A stretch of 64,000 nucleotides of DNA from contig JAHBVL010000005.1 of assembly GCA_019637585.1 (NCBI GenBank), forward strand, positions 62,001-126,000, given 5' to 3'. This DNA comes from Thermomicrobiales bacterium (GTDB taxonomy: Bacteria; Chloroflexota; Chloroflexia; Thermomicrobiales; UBA6265). A program made the translations under genes and the position numbers. Below the pieces are notes generated by a model. The model did not search any database. It saw nothing but the letters and a program-made list of their open reading frames with translations, and was not told the DNA's origin. Shown here piece after piece: positions 25,086 to 34,985 of the stretch; within the stretch, counting starts at the first letter, position 1, and the number at the start of each line of letters is the position of its first letter.

Positions 25086-25417
25086 AAGCGTTCCTCATCA
25101 GGGTGGATCGCGTTCACCGGGAAAGCGGTCACCACCATTCCTTCCAAAACGCCTGCGTAGTTTTCCTGAAACTCAACGACGACCTTCAAGTACCCTTGCT
25201 GAAATAGTTCTCTATCTGTGATTCGCTGATAGTGACATCTCCGTCTCTCATATCCGCGATCATAGGTCACAACATCCGGACGCTCTACACATCTTCGCAC
25301 AAGGTCGAGCTTGCCCAACAACGTCGGATGCCTGCGGACGATATGGTCGGTCCATTGATGAGCCAGTAAATGGACCGGGTGGGCGTCTGGATCCTCGCAA
25401 GAGAGCAAGATCTCCAA
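25082..25417 (-). CDS. Putative nuclease toxin-like protein (RelE/PBECR-like)
   Basis: A 111-residue protein starting at TTG with GGGAGAG upstream. The pattern HLLAHQWTDHIVRRHP, VERPDVVTYD, YLKVVVEF and GMVVTAFPVN is like a group of small barnase/EndoU/RelE-fold nuclease-like proteins (PBECR type), where a histidine near the N-terminus and the closing V.TA strand are typical. It comes first in a two-gene unit with the DUF2283-like gene, overlapping it by four bases. I regard the toxin assignment as probable rather than shown. It lies 36 bases downstream of the guaA stop on the same strand. Confidence 0.6.
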   Translation of the reverse strand: MEILLSCEDPDAHPVHLLAHQWTDHIVRRHPTLLGKLDLVRRCVERPDVVTYDRGYERRRCHYQRITDRELFQQGYLKVVVEFQENYAGVLEGMVVTAFPVNAIHPDEERL

Positions 25418-25453
25418 GTCTCTCTCCCTGCAGTGACGGCCATTGTTGACAAG

Positions 25454-27118
25454 CTACTCCCACTCGATCGTCGCCGGGGGCTTGGAGGAGATGTCGTAGA
25501 CGACCCGATTGATGCCGCGAACTTCGTTGACGATGCGGTTGCTGATGAGAGCGAGGATGTCGTACGGGATGCGGGCCCAGTCGGCCGTCATGGCGTCCTG
25601 GCTGGTCACCGCCCGGATGGCGCAGACCTTGGCGTAGGTTCGGTAGTCGCCCATCACGCCGGTTGAGTGGACGGGCAGAAGAACGGCGAAGAACTGCCAG
25701 ATTTCCTGCGCCAGTCCGGCGTTCTCGATTTCCTCCCGGACGATGGCGTCCGCCCGTCGCAAAAGGTCCAGATCTTCATCGGTGACCGAGCCGAGCAATC
25801 GAACGGCCAGACCGGGTCCCGGGAATGGCTGCCGCCAGACGACTTCGTCCGGCAGACCCAGCGCGGTACCCACCGCTCGCACTTCGTCCTTGAACAGAAA
25901 GCGCAGCGGCTCCAGCAGCTCGAATTGCAGATCCTCTGGCAACCCTCCCACGTTGTGATGCGTTTTGATCTTGGCCGCGGCTTTGGTATCGGCAGTGGTG
26001 CTTTCGATGACATCCGGGTACAGCGTGCCCTGCGCCAAAATCTCAAAGGGACCGTGACTGGCCGCTTCTCGCTCGAACACGCGCACGAACTCGTCGCCGA
26101 TGATCTTGCGCTTTTCCTCAGGGTCGGTGACGCCGGCCAGCCGGCCGAGAAACCCATCGCCCGCATCGGCATAGACGAGCTTCATACCGAAGTTGCGGGC
26201 GAAGACCTCCCGCACCAGCTCCGGCTCACCCTGCCGAAGCAGACCATTGTTGACAAAGACCGGCGTCAGTTGGTCCCCGATGGCCCGGTGAATGAGCGCC
26301 GCCGCAACCGACGAATCGACGCCCCCACTCAAACCCAGCAGCACTCGCTTGCTGCCCACTTTCTCCCGAATATCGGCAATCGACGCATCGACGAACGACT
26401 CGGGGGTCCAGTTCTGGTCGCATCCGCACATCCGCGTCAGGAAGTTCTCGATGACGCGCGCACCGAGTGGGGTATGAACGACCTCGGGGTGAAACTGGAT
26501 ACCGGCGACATTTCCCCTGGCGATCGCCGCCACCGGCGCGTTGGCGCTGCGGGCCACCAGATCGAATCCTTCGGGAAGCGCATCAACATGGTCGCCGTGA
26601 CTCATCCAGACATCGAGACGACCGGGCAGGTCGGCAAACAACGGGGACTCGCCGACGATCTCCAGCTCGGCCGGACCATACTCGCGCCGGTCAGCCGGCG
26701 CCACCCGGCCGCCCAGCCCATTGGCGATCAGCTGCATGCCGTAGCAGATGCCGAGCACCGGCAGACCCGAATCCCAAATCCAATCTGGAAGCTGCGGCGC
26801 CCCCGGTTCGTAGACACTGGCCGGACCGCCTGAAAGGATCAGCCCTTTCGGTTTCAGGGTCTGAATGCGCTCATAGGGGACATCGTGCGGCACCAGCTCG
26901 CTATAGACATTGGCCTCGCGCACCCGGCGGGTGATGAGCTGGCTGTATTGCGAGCCGAAGTCGAGCACGATCACCGAATCGATCGGCTCCGACGCCTCGT
27001 CGATCAACAGGTGTGCCGGGTCGTCGAGCGCATGATCGGCGACAGTGACCTGCCCCTCGCTCGGGTCGATGGAATCGACGGACTTTGGTTCGAGATTCGG
27101 AACATTGCGATCAGGCAT
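25454..27118 (-). CDS. guaA: GMP synthase (glutamine-hydrolysing)
   Basis: A 554-residue GuaA that converts XMP to GMP using glutamine and ATP. The N-terminal class I glutamine amidotransferase has the nucleophile in LGICYGMQL (about residue 123) and the HPEV histidine-glutamate pair. The ATP-pyrophosphatase domain has the PP-loop [16 protein letters not shown] (about 265-280). The C-terminal dimerisation domain ends in the conserved KPPATIEWE. About 45 extra residues precede the amidotransferase domain. The upstream interval is a heptamer array with no purine riboswitch that I can see. Confidence 0.97.
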   Translation of the reverse strand: MPDRNVPNLEPKSVDSIDPSEGQVTVADHALDDPAHLLIDEASEPIDSVIVLDFGSQYSQLITRRVREANVYSELVPHDVPYERIQTLKPKGLILSGGPASVYEPGAPQLPDWIWDSGLPVLGICYGMQLIANGLGGRVAPADRREYGPAELEIVGESPLFADLPGRLDVWMSHGDHVDALPEGFDLVARSANAPVAAIARGNVAGIQFHPEVVHTPLGARVIENFLTRMCGCDQNWTPESFVDASIADIREKVGSKRVLLGLSGGVDSSVAAALIHRAIGDQLTPVFVNNGLLRQGEPELVREVFARNFGMKLVYADAGDGFLGRLAGVTDPEEKRKIIGDEFVRVFEREAASHGPFEILAQGTLYPDVIESTTADTKAAAKIKTHHNVGGLPEDLQFELLEPLRFLFKDEVRAVGTALGLPDEVVWRQPFPGPGLAVRLLGSVTDEDLDLLRRADAIVREEIENAGLAQEIWQFFAVLLPVHSTGVMGDYRTYAKVCAIRAVTSQDAMTADWARIPYDILALISNRIVNEVRGINRVVYDISSKPPATIEWE

Positions 27119-27165
27119 GGTACCCCCGGAAAGGCAGCGAACGGCACTGCGGCAATTCTAAGGGG

Positions 27166-27267
27166 GTGACTGGGAACTGGTGGCTGGTGGCTGGCAACTG
27201 GTAACTGGTAACTGGTAACTGGTAACTGGTAACTGGCAACTGGCAACTGGCAACTGGTGACTGACTG
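27166..27267. repeat. Heptamer tandem array, TAACTGG/CAACTGG type, about 14 units
   Basis: About 102 bases of period-7 units (TGGCTGG, CAACTGG, five or more TAACTGG, then CAACTGG). It fills most of the 152-base gap between the stop of the glycosyltransferase gene (27271) and the start of guaA (27118), both on the minus strand. There is no facing complementary array here. Confidence 0.92.
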
Positions 27268-27270
27268 CTA

Positions 27271-29556
27271 CTACTCGCCAGTTGGAATGTCGAGGGATTC
27301 CGTAATCTCGAGTGTGTCGAGGACGACAGTAGGGGCCAGGCGCTCTCCATACCGGAAGCTGAATCCCTGCACTGGAGCGCCGGTCTGCAGATTGAGTACC
27401 TGGAGCTCGATTGAGTAGTCGCCCAGGGGAGTGTCGGCCGGTACCGGCAGCGCAAGACTCGCCTGGACCTGGCCATGCCGTCCTGGATCGGTCAACGACA
27501 GCGGCGCAGTGACGTCAGAACGGATGGCGCCGCTGACGTCGGTCAGCTGGAGGCGAACCTCATAGACCGCCTCGGTCCCGTTCAACGCGCTTTCGTCGAG
27601 TTGGTCGAAGAAAAGCGTCACTGGAATCGTCGAGCCCGGTAGCGCCGCGGTGGCATCGGTCCAGGCGACCAGCCTGCCGATGCCCGGCCAGAGCATCATG
27701 CCCGATCGGCCTTCCTCCAGAAACGCGGGAATCGCGTCGCCGCGGAGATCGTAGAGCCGGGCATATTCGAGACCGTTCAGCCAGACGGTAAGCGCCGGCT
27801 CTTTGTTCGCCAGCTCGTCCTGCCATGGTTGCCACACCGCGCCTCGACTCTGGGAGGTGACGTAGAGGAGGTAAAAATCGCTGCGTGTCCAACGGTAGAG
27901 ACCACGTGGATCGTCGACAAACGAGGCATTCCGGATGACGCCGTCCGTGAAATAGGAGAGCGCTGAAGGCCAGGCATCGGTCGCGACCACCACGGAAGCG
28001 TCATCGGGCAGCTCGCTCAGAAATGCGCCAACCTGATCGAGCCCCTCACCCCAACCAACCATCATCGAACCGGGCGCCGCGTCTGCTCCACCGAGCAGGG
28101 GGTTGTAGTAGCTCAGATAGTAGGGAGCTGTGGCACGCACGCCGCTGACCTGCATCACGAACGTCAATGTGACCAGTGAGGCCGCGGGAAGCCAGCCCGG
28201 CATGCCGCCTCGCCTGCCGATGCGCTGCGCTGCGGTGATGATCCCCCATGCCGCCAGCAGCGCCGCCAGCGGATAGACCGGCAGGAGATAGCGATCGAAC
28301 TTCTTGGCGGCAAAGGACATCAACAGCCCGTAGCTGGCCGCTGCCATCAGCAACGATATGGCGATCTGGCGCTGAACACGGGGCACGTCGAACCGTCGCG
28401 ACCAGATCACCAGCGCCACAGCCAGCACCACGCCAACGATCACCGGTGGCGTGGCGCGCCAAAGGAAGGTCGTGGGATAGAACTGGAATCCGGGGTCTCC
28501 GCTGTACAACTGCCCGGCGAACACGACCGTGTTCTCATGCCCCTCGATCGCAGCGGTTTCGGCGAAGTCGAGCATCTGGCGCATCGTGCCGATGGGATCG
28601 ACCCAGAGTGCCGGCCAGAGGAGAACGCACGTCACAAATGCCGACGTTCCCCAGATCATCAACGGGCGAATGCAACTCCTGACCGATGCCATCCAGCCGC
28701 CGCCAGCTATACGCCAATCGCGGGCATCGATCAGCAGCATCACCGCAAACCAGACAGCGAGGATACCTATCTGCGATCTCGTCAATACCGCAAGCCCGGC
28801 CGCCACCCCGGAAACCAATAGATCCCGCTTTCGATACCCCCGACAGAGATAAACCGATCCGGCCAGCACCGAGAGCTGCATGAACCCGGCGGCAGTGGCA
28901 TCGATATGGAGCAGCCGGGAGAGGGCCAGCGGGAAAGGGTCGAGCGCCATGATCAGAAAACCGAAGAGCGCGACCCCAAACGGCAGAAGCTTCAATGCGT
29001 AGAGAAATGAAAGCAGAAAGACGATTGTCAGCGCCAGGACGATCATCGTCCGCCCGGCGACCATGATGTCCAGCGGTTCGTAACCGAGATCGGTCAGGAT
29101 CAGAGCGACGCGGTTATTACGCTGGGAGATCTGCCCGTCGATGCGGTCGATATAATCATTCGCTTTCCACCAGTATCCGGCCGCGCCCAGCCACATCACG
29201 GTGACGCCGGGGTGGGCGAATTGATAGGTCGACTTGAGATCGCCACTGGAAAGCGCTTCGTAGAAGTTCGCCGAGCGAGCCAGCCAGATCGGTTCGTCCG
29301 GGGTCACCATCCGGTCGAGCTCGACGATGCGCGGCAGGAGAAATGTTGCCGCGAGGAGAAGCAGAGCGGCAACTCTCCAGGCCACCGGTTTCGACCAGCC
29401 GGCGTCCTGCGCTTCCCCTCGTTTTCTCTCCCGGCGTGGCGCCAGAACCACGCCCTCCCGCCGGGGGATCCGGGAGACCGGGAGCGGGACAGGTCCCGGC
29501 GATCGGCTCGCCGGGACATCCCCAGTCAACAACGTTGGGCTTCCTCGGCCTGTCAC
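27271..29556 (-). CDS. Membrane glycosyltransferase, PMT/ArnT (GT39/GT83)-like
   Basis: A 761-residue multi-span protein. The first luminal loop carries the family's catalytic acidic residues in MVTPDEPIWLARSANFYEAL (about 82-101) and the following AHPGVTVMWLGAAGYWW. About ten membrane segments extend to about residue 450. The last 300 residues form a soluble extracytoplasmic domain with beta-rich sequence. Such enzymes move a sugar from a polyprenyl phosphate donor to protein or lipid at the outer face. The N-terminal 50 residues are basic and proline-rich and may be a misjudged start (GTG used). It follows the sugar dehydrogenase gene by 45 bases. Confidence 0.82.
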   Translation of the reverse strand: MTGRGSPTLLTGDVPASRSPGPVPLPVSRIPRREGVVLAPRRERKRGEAQDAGWSKPVAWRVAALLLLAATFLLPRIVELDRMVTPDEPIWLARSANFYEALSSGDLKSTYQFAHPGVTVMWLGAAGYWWKANDYIDRIDGQISQRNNRVALILTDLGYEPLDIMVAGRTMIVLALTIVFLLSFLYALKLLPFGVALFGFLIMALDPFPLALSRLLHIDATAAGFMQLSVLAGSVYLCRGYRKRDLLVSGVAAGLAVLTRSQIGILAVWFAVMLLIDARDWRIAGGGWMASVRSCIRPLMIWGTSAFVTCVLLWPALWVDPIGTMRQMLDFAETAAIEGHENTVVFAGQLYSGDPGFQFYPTTFLWRATPPVIVGVVLAVALVIWSRRFDVPRVQRQIAISLLMAAASYGLLMSFAAKKFDRYLLPVYPLAALLAAWGIITAAQRIGRRGGMPGWLPAASLVTLTFVMQVSGVRATAPYYLSYYNPLLGGADAAPGSMMVGWGEGLDQVGAFLSELPDDASVVVATDAWPSALSYFTDGVIRNASFVDDPRGLYRWTRSDFYLLYVTSQSRGAVWQPWQDELANKEPALTVWLNGLEYARLYDLRGDAIPAFLEEGRSGMMLWPGIGRLVAWTDATAALPGSTIPVTLFFDQLDESALNGTEAVYEVRLQLTDVSGAIRSDVTAPLSLTDPGRHGQVQASLALPVPADTPLGDYSIELQVLNLQTGAPVQGFSFRYGERLAPTVVLDTLEITESLDIPTGE

Positions 29557-29601
29557 GGCGGTGGGCGTCGTTCCTTCTGGCGATGCGAGCGTTCGCGCTG
29601 C

Positions 29602-30780
29602 TTACACTCCGGCGATTCGGTAGATCGAACCATTCAGATCGATGACGTAAAGCTCGCCATTGGCATCTTCGGCAAACGAGCTGATGTTGAGCTCGGTCGG
29701 CACCGGTTCGGATGCCGAGTATGTACCATCACCATTGCTCGCCAGAAGCCAGATGTAGCCGGTTCCATAATCGCCAAAGAAATAAACGCCGTCGAGGCTG
29801 GGAATCCCGGCTCCCCGGTAAACGTAGCCACCGGTCACCGAGATACCGACATCGCGGCCATAGGCAAAAACCGGCCAGGTCAGATTGCTGTTGCTCTCGC
29901 ATTGCGGATCGTTGTAGCAGCTAAATCCCTCGGCCAGACTCCAGCCGTAGTTCTGCCCGCCAATCCCGGCCGGCTGGACGTTGATCTCCTCATAGGAATT
30001 CTGGCCGACATCGGCAATCCAGAGATCGCCGGTGGCGCGATCGAAACTGAACCGCCAGGGATTGCGCAAACCGGTAGCCCAGATCTCCCCTCTGGCGCTG
30101 AAGACCGCCGTGAAGGGGTTGTCGGTCGGAATCAGATATCCACCCTCACCGGGATCGGAGTCCATGTCGAGACGGAGAATCTTGCCCAGCAACACACCGA
30201 GATTCTGGCCATTGCCACTCGGATCACCCTGACTGCCGCCATCCCCCAATCCGATGTAGAGGTATCCATCGGGGCCAAACGCCATCATGCCGCCGTTGTG
30301 ATTGGACGCCGGCTGCTCGACCGACAGCACGCGAAACGCCGTGCTCGTGTCGACCTGATCGGGATTGTCAGACGCCTGCTCGTATCGCTCGACCAGGGTG
30401 TTGCCGTTCACATCGGTGTAATGGACAAAGAGTCGCCCGTTCTCGGCGAAACTCGGATGCAGGGCCAGACCAAGCAGCCCCTGTTCGCTGCCGCCGCTGA
30501 CCCGATCGCTCAGATCGAGCCACGGGGTGGGTTCGATCGCGCCGTCGCGCCAGATCAGAATCTGGCCGGTCTGGTCGACGACCAGGAAGCGCCCGCTGCC
30601 ATCGTTGGGATCGACCATGAATACTGGTTTGTCCAGCCCCTCGACCAGCAGGGAGAGCGAGAACTGGCCGGCCTGCTGCGCGGACAGCCGGGCGGAAACC
30701 GGGGTCAGACCAGCCAGTCCGGCTATTGCGGAAAGTTTGATCGCCATTCGGCGAGTCAATGACAGCGGGAATGTGTTCAC
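29602..30780 (-). CDS. PQQ-dependent sugar dehydrogenase (glucose/sorbosone dehydrogenase family)
   Basis: A 392-residue exported beta-propeller protein related to soluble aldose sugar dehydrogenase (YliI/GDH-B family). A signal begins with LTRRMAIKLSAIAGLAGL, twin arginine included. The propeller shows EQGLLGLALHPSFAENGRLF, HNGGMMAFGPDGYLYIGLGD and GLRNPWRFSFDRATGDLWIAD, with the histidines and arginine that contact PQQ. GTG start with AAGGAG six bases upstream. PQQ binding is assumed from family membership; some relatives use no cofactor. Confidence 0.88.
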   Translation of the reverse strand: MNTFPLSLTRRMAIKLSAIAGLAGLTPVSARLSAQQAGQFSLSLLVEGLDKPVFMVDPNDGSGRFLVVDQTGQILIWRDGAIEPTPWLDLSDRVSGGSEQGLLGLALHPSFAENGRLFVHYTDVNGNTLVERYEQASDNPDQVDTSTAFRVLSVEQPASNHNGGMMAFGPDGYLYIGLGDGGSQGDPSGNGQNLGVLLGKILRLDMDSDPGEGGYLIPTDNPFTAVFSARGEIWATGLRNPWRFSFDRATGDLWIADVGQNSYEEINVQPAGIGGQNYGWSLAEGFSCYNDPQCESNSNLTWPVFAYGRDVGISVTGGYVYRGAGIPSLDGVYFFGDYGTGYIWLLASNGDGTYSASEPVPTELNISSFAEDANGELYVIDLNGSIYRIAGV

Positions 30781-30807
30781 AGTTGCTCCTTTACCACCGA
30801 TATATCC

Positions 30808-31569
30808 CTACATCGCCGTCCAACCGCCATCGACCGGCAGCGCGTGCCCGTGGATCATCGCGGCGCCCGGCCCAGCCAGGAAAACGACCGCTGCCGCGAT
30901 CTCTTCCGGGGTAGCCAGGCGACCGAGCAGGGTGCGATGCAGGATGTCGTCCAAAAACTCGGGTTGTGCTTCGAACATGGGGCGCGTCAGTGGTGTATCG
31001 ACAAACGTCGGACAGACCGCGTTGACGCGAATATTGTGCTCGGCCCATTCGACCGCCAGGACGCGCGTCATATTGACGACCCCGGCCTTGCTCGAACAGT
31101 AGGCGGCCCGCTGGTAGTAGCCGACCAGACCCATGATGCTCGCCATGTTGATGATCGAACCGCCGCTGGGGTTCTGATCCCGCATTTGCCGCCCCACCGC
31201 TTGCGCCATGAAGAAGACACCCTTCAGGTTTACGTCGATCACGCCATCCCAGTCCTGCTCGGTCACGTCGAAGGCGTTGCGGCGGATGTTCACCCCGGCG
31301 TTGTTGACCAGAATGTCGACCCGGCCATGCTGGCCGGCGGTGGCGCCGACACACGCGGTGATCTGGGAAAGATCGCGCACATCGAGATCGACGATCGAAC
31401 CCGCGCCACCCGCTGCCTCGATCATGGCCAGGGTTTCCGCGGCTTTGTCCCGGCGGTCGGGCAGCTCAGTGATCGCCACCGTTGCACCCTCTCGCGAGAG
31501 CGCGACAGCACACGCCTGCCCCAATCCCGAACCCGCGCCCGTTACGATGGCGACCTTTCCTGCCAGCAT
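30808..31569 (-). CDS. SDR family oxidoreductase
   Basis: A 253-residue classical short-chain dehydrogenase with TGAGSGLGQA at about residues 11-20, NNAGVN at about 90, the catalytic serine in NMASIMG and YCSSKAG as Tyr-x3-Lys. GGAG lies six bases before the ATG. It is upstream of the sugar dehydrogenase gene on the same strand with 27 bases between them, so a joint role in sugar or polyol oxidation is likely. Divergent from the cupredoxin-like gene. Confidence 0.9.
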   Translation of the reverse strand: MLAGKVAIVTGAGSGLGQACAVALSREGATVAITELPDRRDKAAETLAMIEAAGGAGSIVDLDVRDLSQITACVGATAGQHGRVDILVNNAGVNIRRNAFDVTEQDWDGVIDVNLKGVFFMAQAVGRQMRDQNPSGGSIINMASIMGLVGYYQRAAYCSSKAGVVNMTRVLAVEWAEHNIRVNAVCPTFVDTPLTRPMFEAQPEFLDDILHRTLLGRLATPEEIAAAVVFLAGPGAAMIHGHALPVDGGWTAM

Positions 31570-31853
31570 TCTTCGCTCCGTTTTCGTTCCGATCGATATC
31601 GAGGCACGTTAGCCATTTCCTGCTCAATTGTCCCGGACAACCATACCAGTGCGACGGTCCGTGGCCAGTTGAAGCCGGACATACCCCGGCGAATCCCATG
31701 CGCCATTTTGGTCGGTGACGCCGGGGAGGCATTTCCCGGTTGAATCGGGATTGCGCCCCCTTCTGGCCGGGAATGCTCGTCTCGTACCGTGCTGATGTCC
31801 GCACCAACGCTCGTGGTGCGGTTCGATCTCACAGCCCCGTGGAAGGATGAACT

Positions 31854-32726
31854 ATGAACCGGAGAACGCTTCTGAAAATCTCTGCCGCCGCTATGTCCGG
31901 CATCACCCTCCCCAGGGTGGTAGCTCCCACGAATGTGCTGGCCACGCAGGAGACGAGCCCCTTCCCCGAACTGGTGATCACCATGACTGACGATGGCTTT
32001 GTGTTTCCGGAAGGAACGACATCCGGCCGCTACGTCGTGAAGGTCGTCAACGAGTCGTCGGCGCCGTCGCATTCGCCACTCGGTCGTCTGCCGGAGGGCA
32101 TCGACTTGGCGGCGGTCGAAGAGGCGTTCGCGGAGGAAGAGTCGGACGATGTGCCCCAGTGGATGCTGGATACAGAGTGGGTTGGACTGCCTGACTGGGG
32201 TCTGCCGGCAGAAACACGTTCTGGCATCGTGGACTTCCCCCCAGGGACCTATCTGGGGTTTGGCGCGCTTGCGCCATGGTTCAACATCATCGAAATCGGA
32301 GGCGATCCAATCGATGCTCCTCCCGTGCCAGACGCAACACTGAGCGTTGAGCTGATCGAGATGGCTTTCTCGTGGGGGCAGGACGCGGTGCCGTCCGGTC
32401 CACAGTTGTTGAGGGTCGCCAACGTGGGAGCGACATTGCACGACATTCAGTTCTATCCAGTGCCGGAAGGAACAACAACCGATCACGTCATCGATCTGTT
32501 CATGCTCGAAGAAGGGGATTCCCTTGCCTCTGACAATCCGCTAGCCGGTATGTCCGCGGACGACCTCGTCCCCGCTGCTGCCATCAGCATCATTTCACCC
32601 GGGGTAACGAGCTGGATCGACATCAATCTGGCCCCGGGGAACTACTTCGTCATGTGTCCGCTTCCATTCCCCAGCGGACCACCCCATGCATTCCTGGGCA
32701 TGATGGAGATCATCACGGTTGAGTGA
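31854..32726 (+). CDS. Exported protein with two cupredoxin-like domains, Tat-type signal
   Basis: A 290-residue protein. The twin-arginine signal is MNRRTLLKISAAAMSGI. Two similar beta-rich halves follow (about 38-150 and 155-290). Each has a strand pattern ending in PGTYLGFGAL or APGNYFVMCPLP. The second half ends in CPLPFPSGPPHAFLGMMEI, where a Cys-His-Met series is spaced as in blue-copper sites; the first half lacks the cysteine. Copper binding is therefore possible only in the second domain. GGAAGG precedes the ATG. A heptamer array starts three bases after its stop. Confidence 0.75.
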   Translation: MNRRTLLKISAAAMSGITLPRVVAPTNVLATQETSPFPELVITMTDDGFVFPEGTTSGRYVVKVVNESSAPSHSPLGRLPEGIDLAAVEEAFAEEESDDVPQWMLDTEWVGLPDWGLPAETRSGIVDFPPGTYLGFGALAPWFNIIEIGGDPIDAPPVPDATLSVELIEMAFSWGQDAVPSGPQLLRVANVGATLHDIQFYPVPEGTTTDHVIDLFMLEEGDSLASDNPLAGMSADDLVPAAAISIISPGVTSWIDINLAPGNYFVMCPLPFPSGPPHAFLGMMEIITVE

Positions 32727-32728
32727 GC

Positions 32729-32829
32729 CTAGGGCCCGAAGTCCGAAGCCCGGTGCTCAACGCGCAGAGTCCGAGCGTTGACCTCTTACGCTTATCGGAC
32801 CACGGACTTCGGACTCCGGACTACTCTAG
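32729..32829. repeat. Facing heptamer arrays (AGTCCGA type) before the histidine kinase gene
   Basis: The left array at 32729-32755 reads CCCGAAGTCCGAAGCCCGG; the right array at 32795-32829 (GGACCACGGACTTCGGACTC and on) is its approximate reverse complement. About 39 bases separate them. They lie between the stop of the cupredoxin-like gene and the start of the kinase gene, so the hairpin would be in the kinase leader or the upstream gene's tail. Confidence 0.85.
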
Positions 32830-32860
32830 ACTCAGTTCGGTCCGACGATTGGACACCAGA

Positions 32861-34972
32861 ATGAACACCGGCCTTACGCTCCGGCAACGCCCATCGCTCG
32901 ACATCTCGGAGGCGGCGACACGCCGCCTCCAGATCGGGGTGTGGCTCCTGTTGCTGCTTCTGGCGCTCGGCCTGTATGCCCAGATAGTGCCGGGCCTGTG
33001 GAACGACTTCCTCGATCTCGACAGCGAGGAATCGAGACCAATCGACCTGGAAGCATTCCACTGGCCCGCTGAGAATCTCGGTATCTCGATGCGAACCCTG
33101 ACAAGGATATGGTTCGGATTCGAAATCGCTGAGCACGCGATTCTTGCCGGGATCAGTGCGATTCTCCTGCTGAAGCGGCAAGGAACCGACTGGTTCGCCT
33201 GGTACCTCAGTCTGACGATGATCGCCAGCATTGGCATCATCTATCCTCCGATGCTGCACGACGTGGTGAATGGTCAGCTCGGCTGGCTGATCTCGGGCCG
33301 GGCGCTGGCCATCCTGGCGATCACGAGTGTGTTCTTCATTCCCTACCTCTTTCCCACCGGTCGTTTCGAGCCGCGCTGGATGGTGCTCCCGGCCGGCCTC
33401 CTGACCTGGAGGATCGGGGAGTTCGTACTTGGGCCGGGTGATGACTCCAGCGGCGTTGCGAACCCCTCCCAGGAAGTAGCCGTCAGCCTGTTTCTTTGGG
33501 GAACGATACTCAGCTCTGTTGTCTATCGCTATTGGCGCAAGGCTACTTCGATCCAGAAGCAGCAGATGAAATGGGGCGTGGCCGGGGCAGTGGTTGCCGA
33601 TCCGATGGCCGTGCTTGGCGACGCGCTCATGCGCAATGCAGACAACTCATTTGGTGGATTTGTCTCCATGCTGGGCTGGAGCATCCTCATACCTCTTTCC
33701 AGTCTTGCCTTTCCCGTTTGTCTCACAATCGCCATTCTGCGCTTTCGGTTGTTCGATATCGACCTCTATCTCGGCCGGACCCTGGTCTGGGTGCTGATGA
33801 CCATATTGGTGATTGCCGCCTACGTGGGGATCGTCTTCGGTGTTGGTTCCATGATCAAAGGAGACCAGACGACGGTGCTCTCGCTGATCGCCCTTGGGCT
33901 GACAGCAGTGTTTTTCCAGCCGGTTCGACAGCGCGTGCAACAGTGGATCAATAGGCTGCTCTTCGGAGATCGTGATGACCCGTACCGCGTCGTGCGTCAG
34001 CTGGCCACGGATCTCTCAGAAACGGCCAAGCCGGTCGAGGCATTGCGCTCGACCGTGCGGACACTCACCGAGGCGCTCCGGCTCCCCTACGCCGCGATCA
34101 CGCTCGAAACCGACGCTTCGCCAGTGGCGATGGCTGGCGCTCCCGGCTCAACGGAAATCGACTTCCCTCTCATCTATCAATCTCAGCCGGTTGGCCAGCT
34201 GATCGTTTCACCCAGGGGCGGGGCAAGCGAGTTCGATGCGACCGATCGCCAGTTGCTCGACGACCTCGCCCTTCAGATCGGTGTCGTAGCCCACAATGTT
34301 CGACTGACAAATGATCTGCAGGCTTCACGCGAGCGGATCGTGACGGCCAGAGAGGAGGAGCGTCGCCGGTTGCGCCGCGATCTCCATGACGGGCTCGGAG
34401 CACAGCTGGCCGCACTCTCCATGCAGGCCAGCGCCATGAAAGCGACGATTGACACCGATCCCGACTCGGCGATTGAGCAGGCAACCGAACTCCAGCAGGA
34501 GCTTCGCACGGCTATTGCCGACATCCGGCGGTTGGTGCAAGGATTGCGTCCGGCCACGCTCGATGATTTGGGGTTGATCGGTGCGCTGCAGAACCGGATT
34601 GCCACGGTCAATCTTGGCGACGGCATCGGTTCGGGCGAGTCTGAGCTCTTGGTGGCGCTCGATGCGCCGGACGATCTCGGCGATCTTCCGGCCGCCGTCG
34701 AAGTGGCCATCTATCGCATCGTCGACGAGGCCCTCACCAATGTCGTGCGGCACGCCAGAGCGGATCGATGCATGATTCGCATCGTGCGCCACAATGCAGA
34801 GATTCGTGTCACGATCGAGGACGACGGCGTTGGGATTCCGCCCAATCGGACATCAGGCGTCGGTCTCCAATCGATGCGCGAGCGAGCGCTCGAGCTCGGC
34901 GGCTCGTTCGAAACGCTCTCTACGGACGCGAGCGGCGCCAGGATCGTCGCTATCCTGCCGATTTCAGCATGA
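32861..34972 (+). CDS. Membrane sensor histidine kinase, HisKA_3 (NarX/LiaS) type
   Basis: A 703-residue sensor kinase. Residues about 30-400 contain roughly eight to nine membrane segments. A GAF-like region follows (about 420-480). The dimerisation/phosphoacceptor helix REEERRRLRRDLHDGLGAQL carries the phosphorylated histidine (about residue 508). The ATPase domain shows DEALTNVVRHARADR, the N box, and EDDGVGIPPN and GVGLQSMRERALELGG, the G boxes. An upstream in-frame start at 32723 would translate the heptamer array and is rejected. Its partner regulator is encoded 152 bases downstream. The stimulus is probably sensed in the membrane. Confidence 0.92.
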   Translation: MNTGLTLRQRPSLDISEAATRRLQIGVWLLLLLLALGLYAQIVPGLWNDFLDLDSEESRPIDLEAFHWPAENLGISMRTLTRIWFGFEIAEHAILAGISAILLLKRQGTDWFAWYLSLTMIASIGIIYPPMLHDVVNGQLGWLISGRALAILAITSVFFIPYLFPTGRFEPRWMVLPAGLLTWRIGEFVLGPGDDSSGVANPSQEVAVSLFLWGTILSSVVYRYWRKATSIQKQQMKWGVAGAVVADPMAVLGDALMRNADNSFGGFVSMLGWSILIPLSSLAFPVCLTIAILRFRLFDIDLYLGRTLVWVLMTILVIAAYVGIVFGVGSMIKGDQTTVLSLIALGLTAVFFQPVRQRVQQWINRLLFGDRDDPYRVVRQLATDLSETAKPVEALRSTVRTLTEALRLPYAAITLETDASPVAMAGAPGSTEIDFPLIYQSQPVGQLIVSPRGGASEFDATDRQLLDDLALQIGVVAHNVRLTNDLQASRERIVTAREEERRRLRRDLHDGLGAQLAALSMQASAMKATIDTDPDSAIEQATELQQELRTAIADIRRLVQGLRPATLDDLGLIGALQNRIATVNLGDGIGSGESELLVALDAPDDLGDLPAAVEVAIYRIVDEALTNVVRHARADRCMIRIVRHNAEIRVTIEDDGVGIPPNRTSGVGLQSMRERALELGGSFETLSTDASGARIVAILPISA

Positions 34973-34985
34973 CGATGAGATTTTC

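Noticed and set aside
32723-32860. Longer N-terminus for the histidine kinase
   Set aside because: The added residues come from the heptamer arrays; the first membrane segment follows the ATG at 32861.
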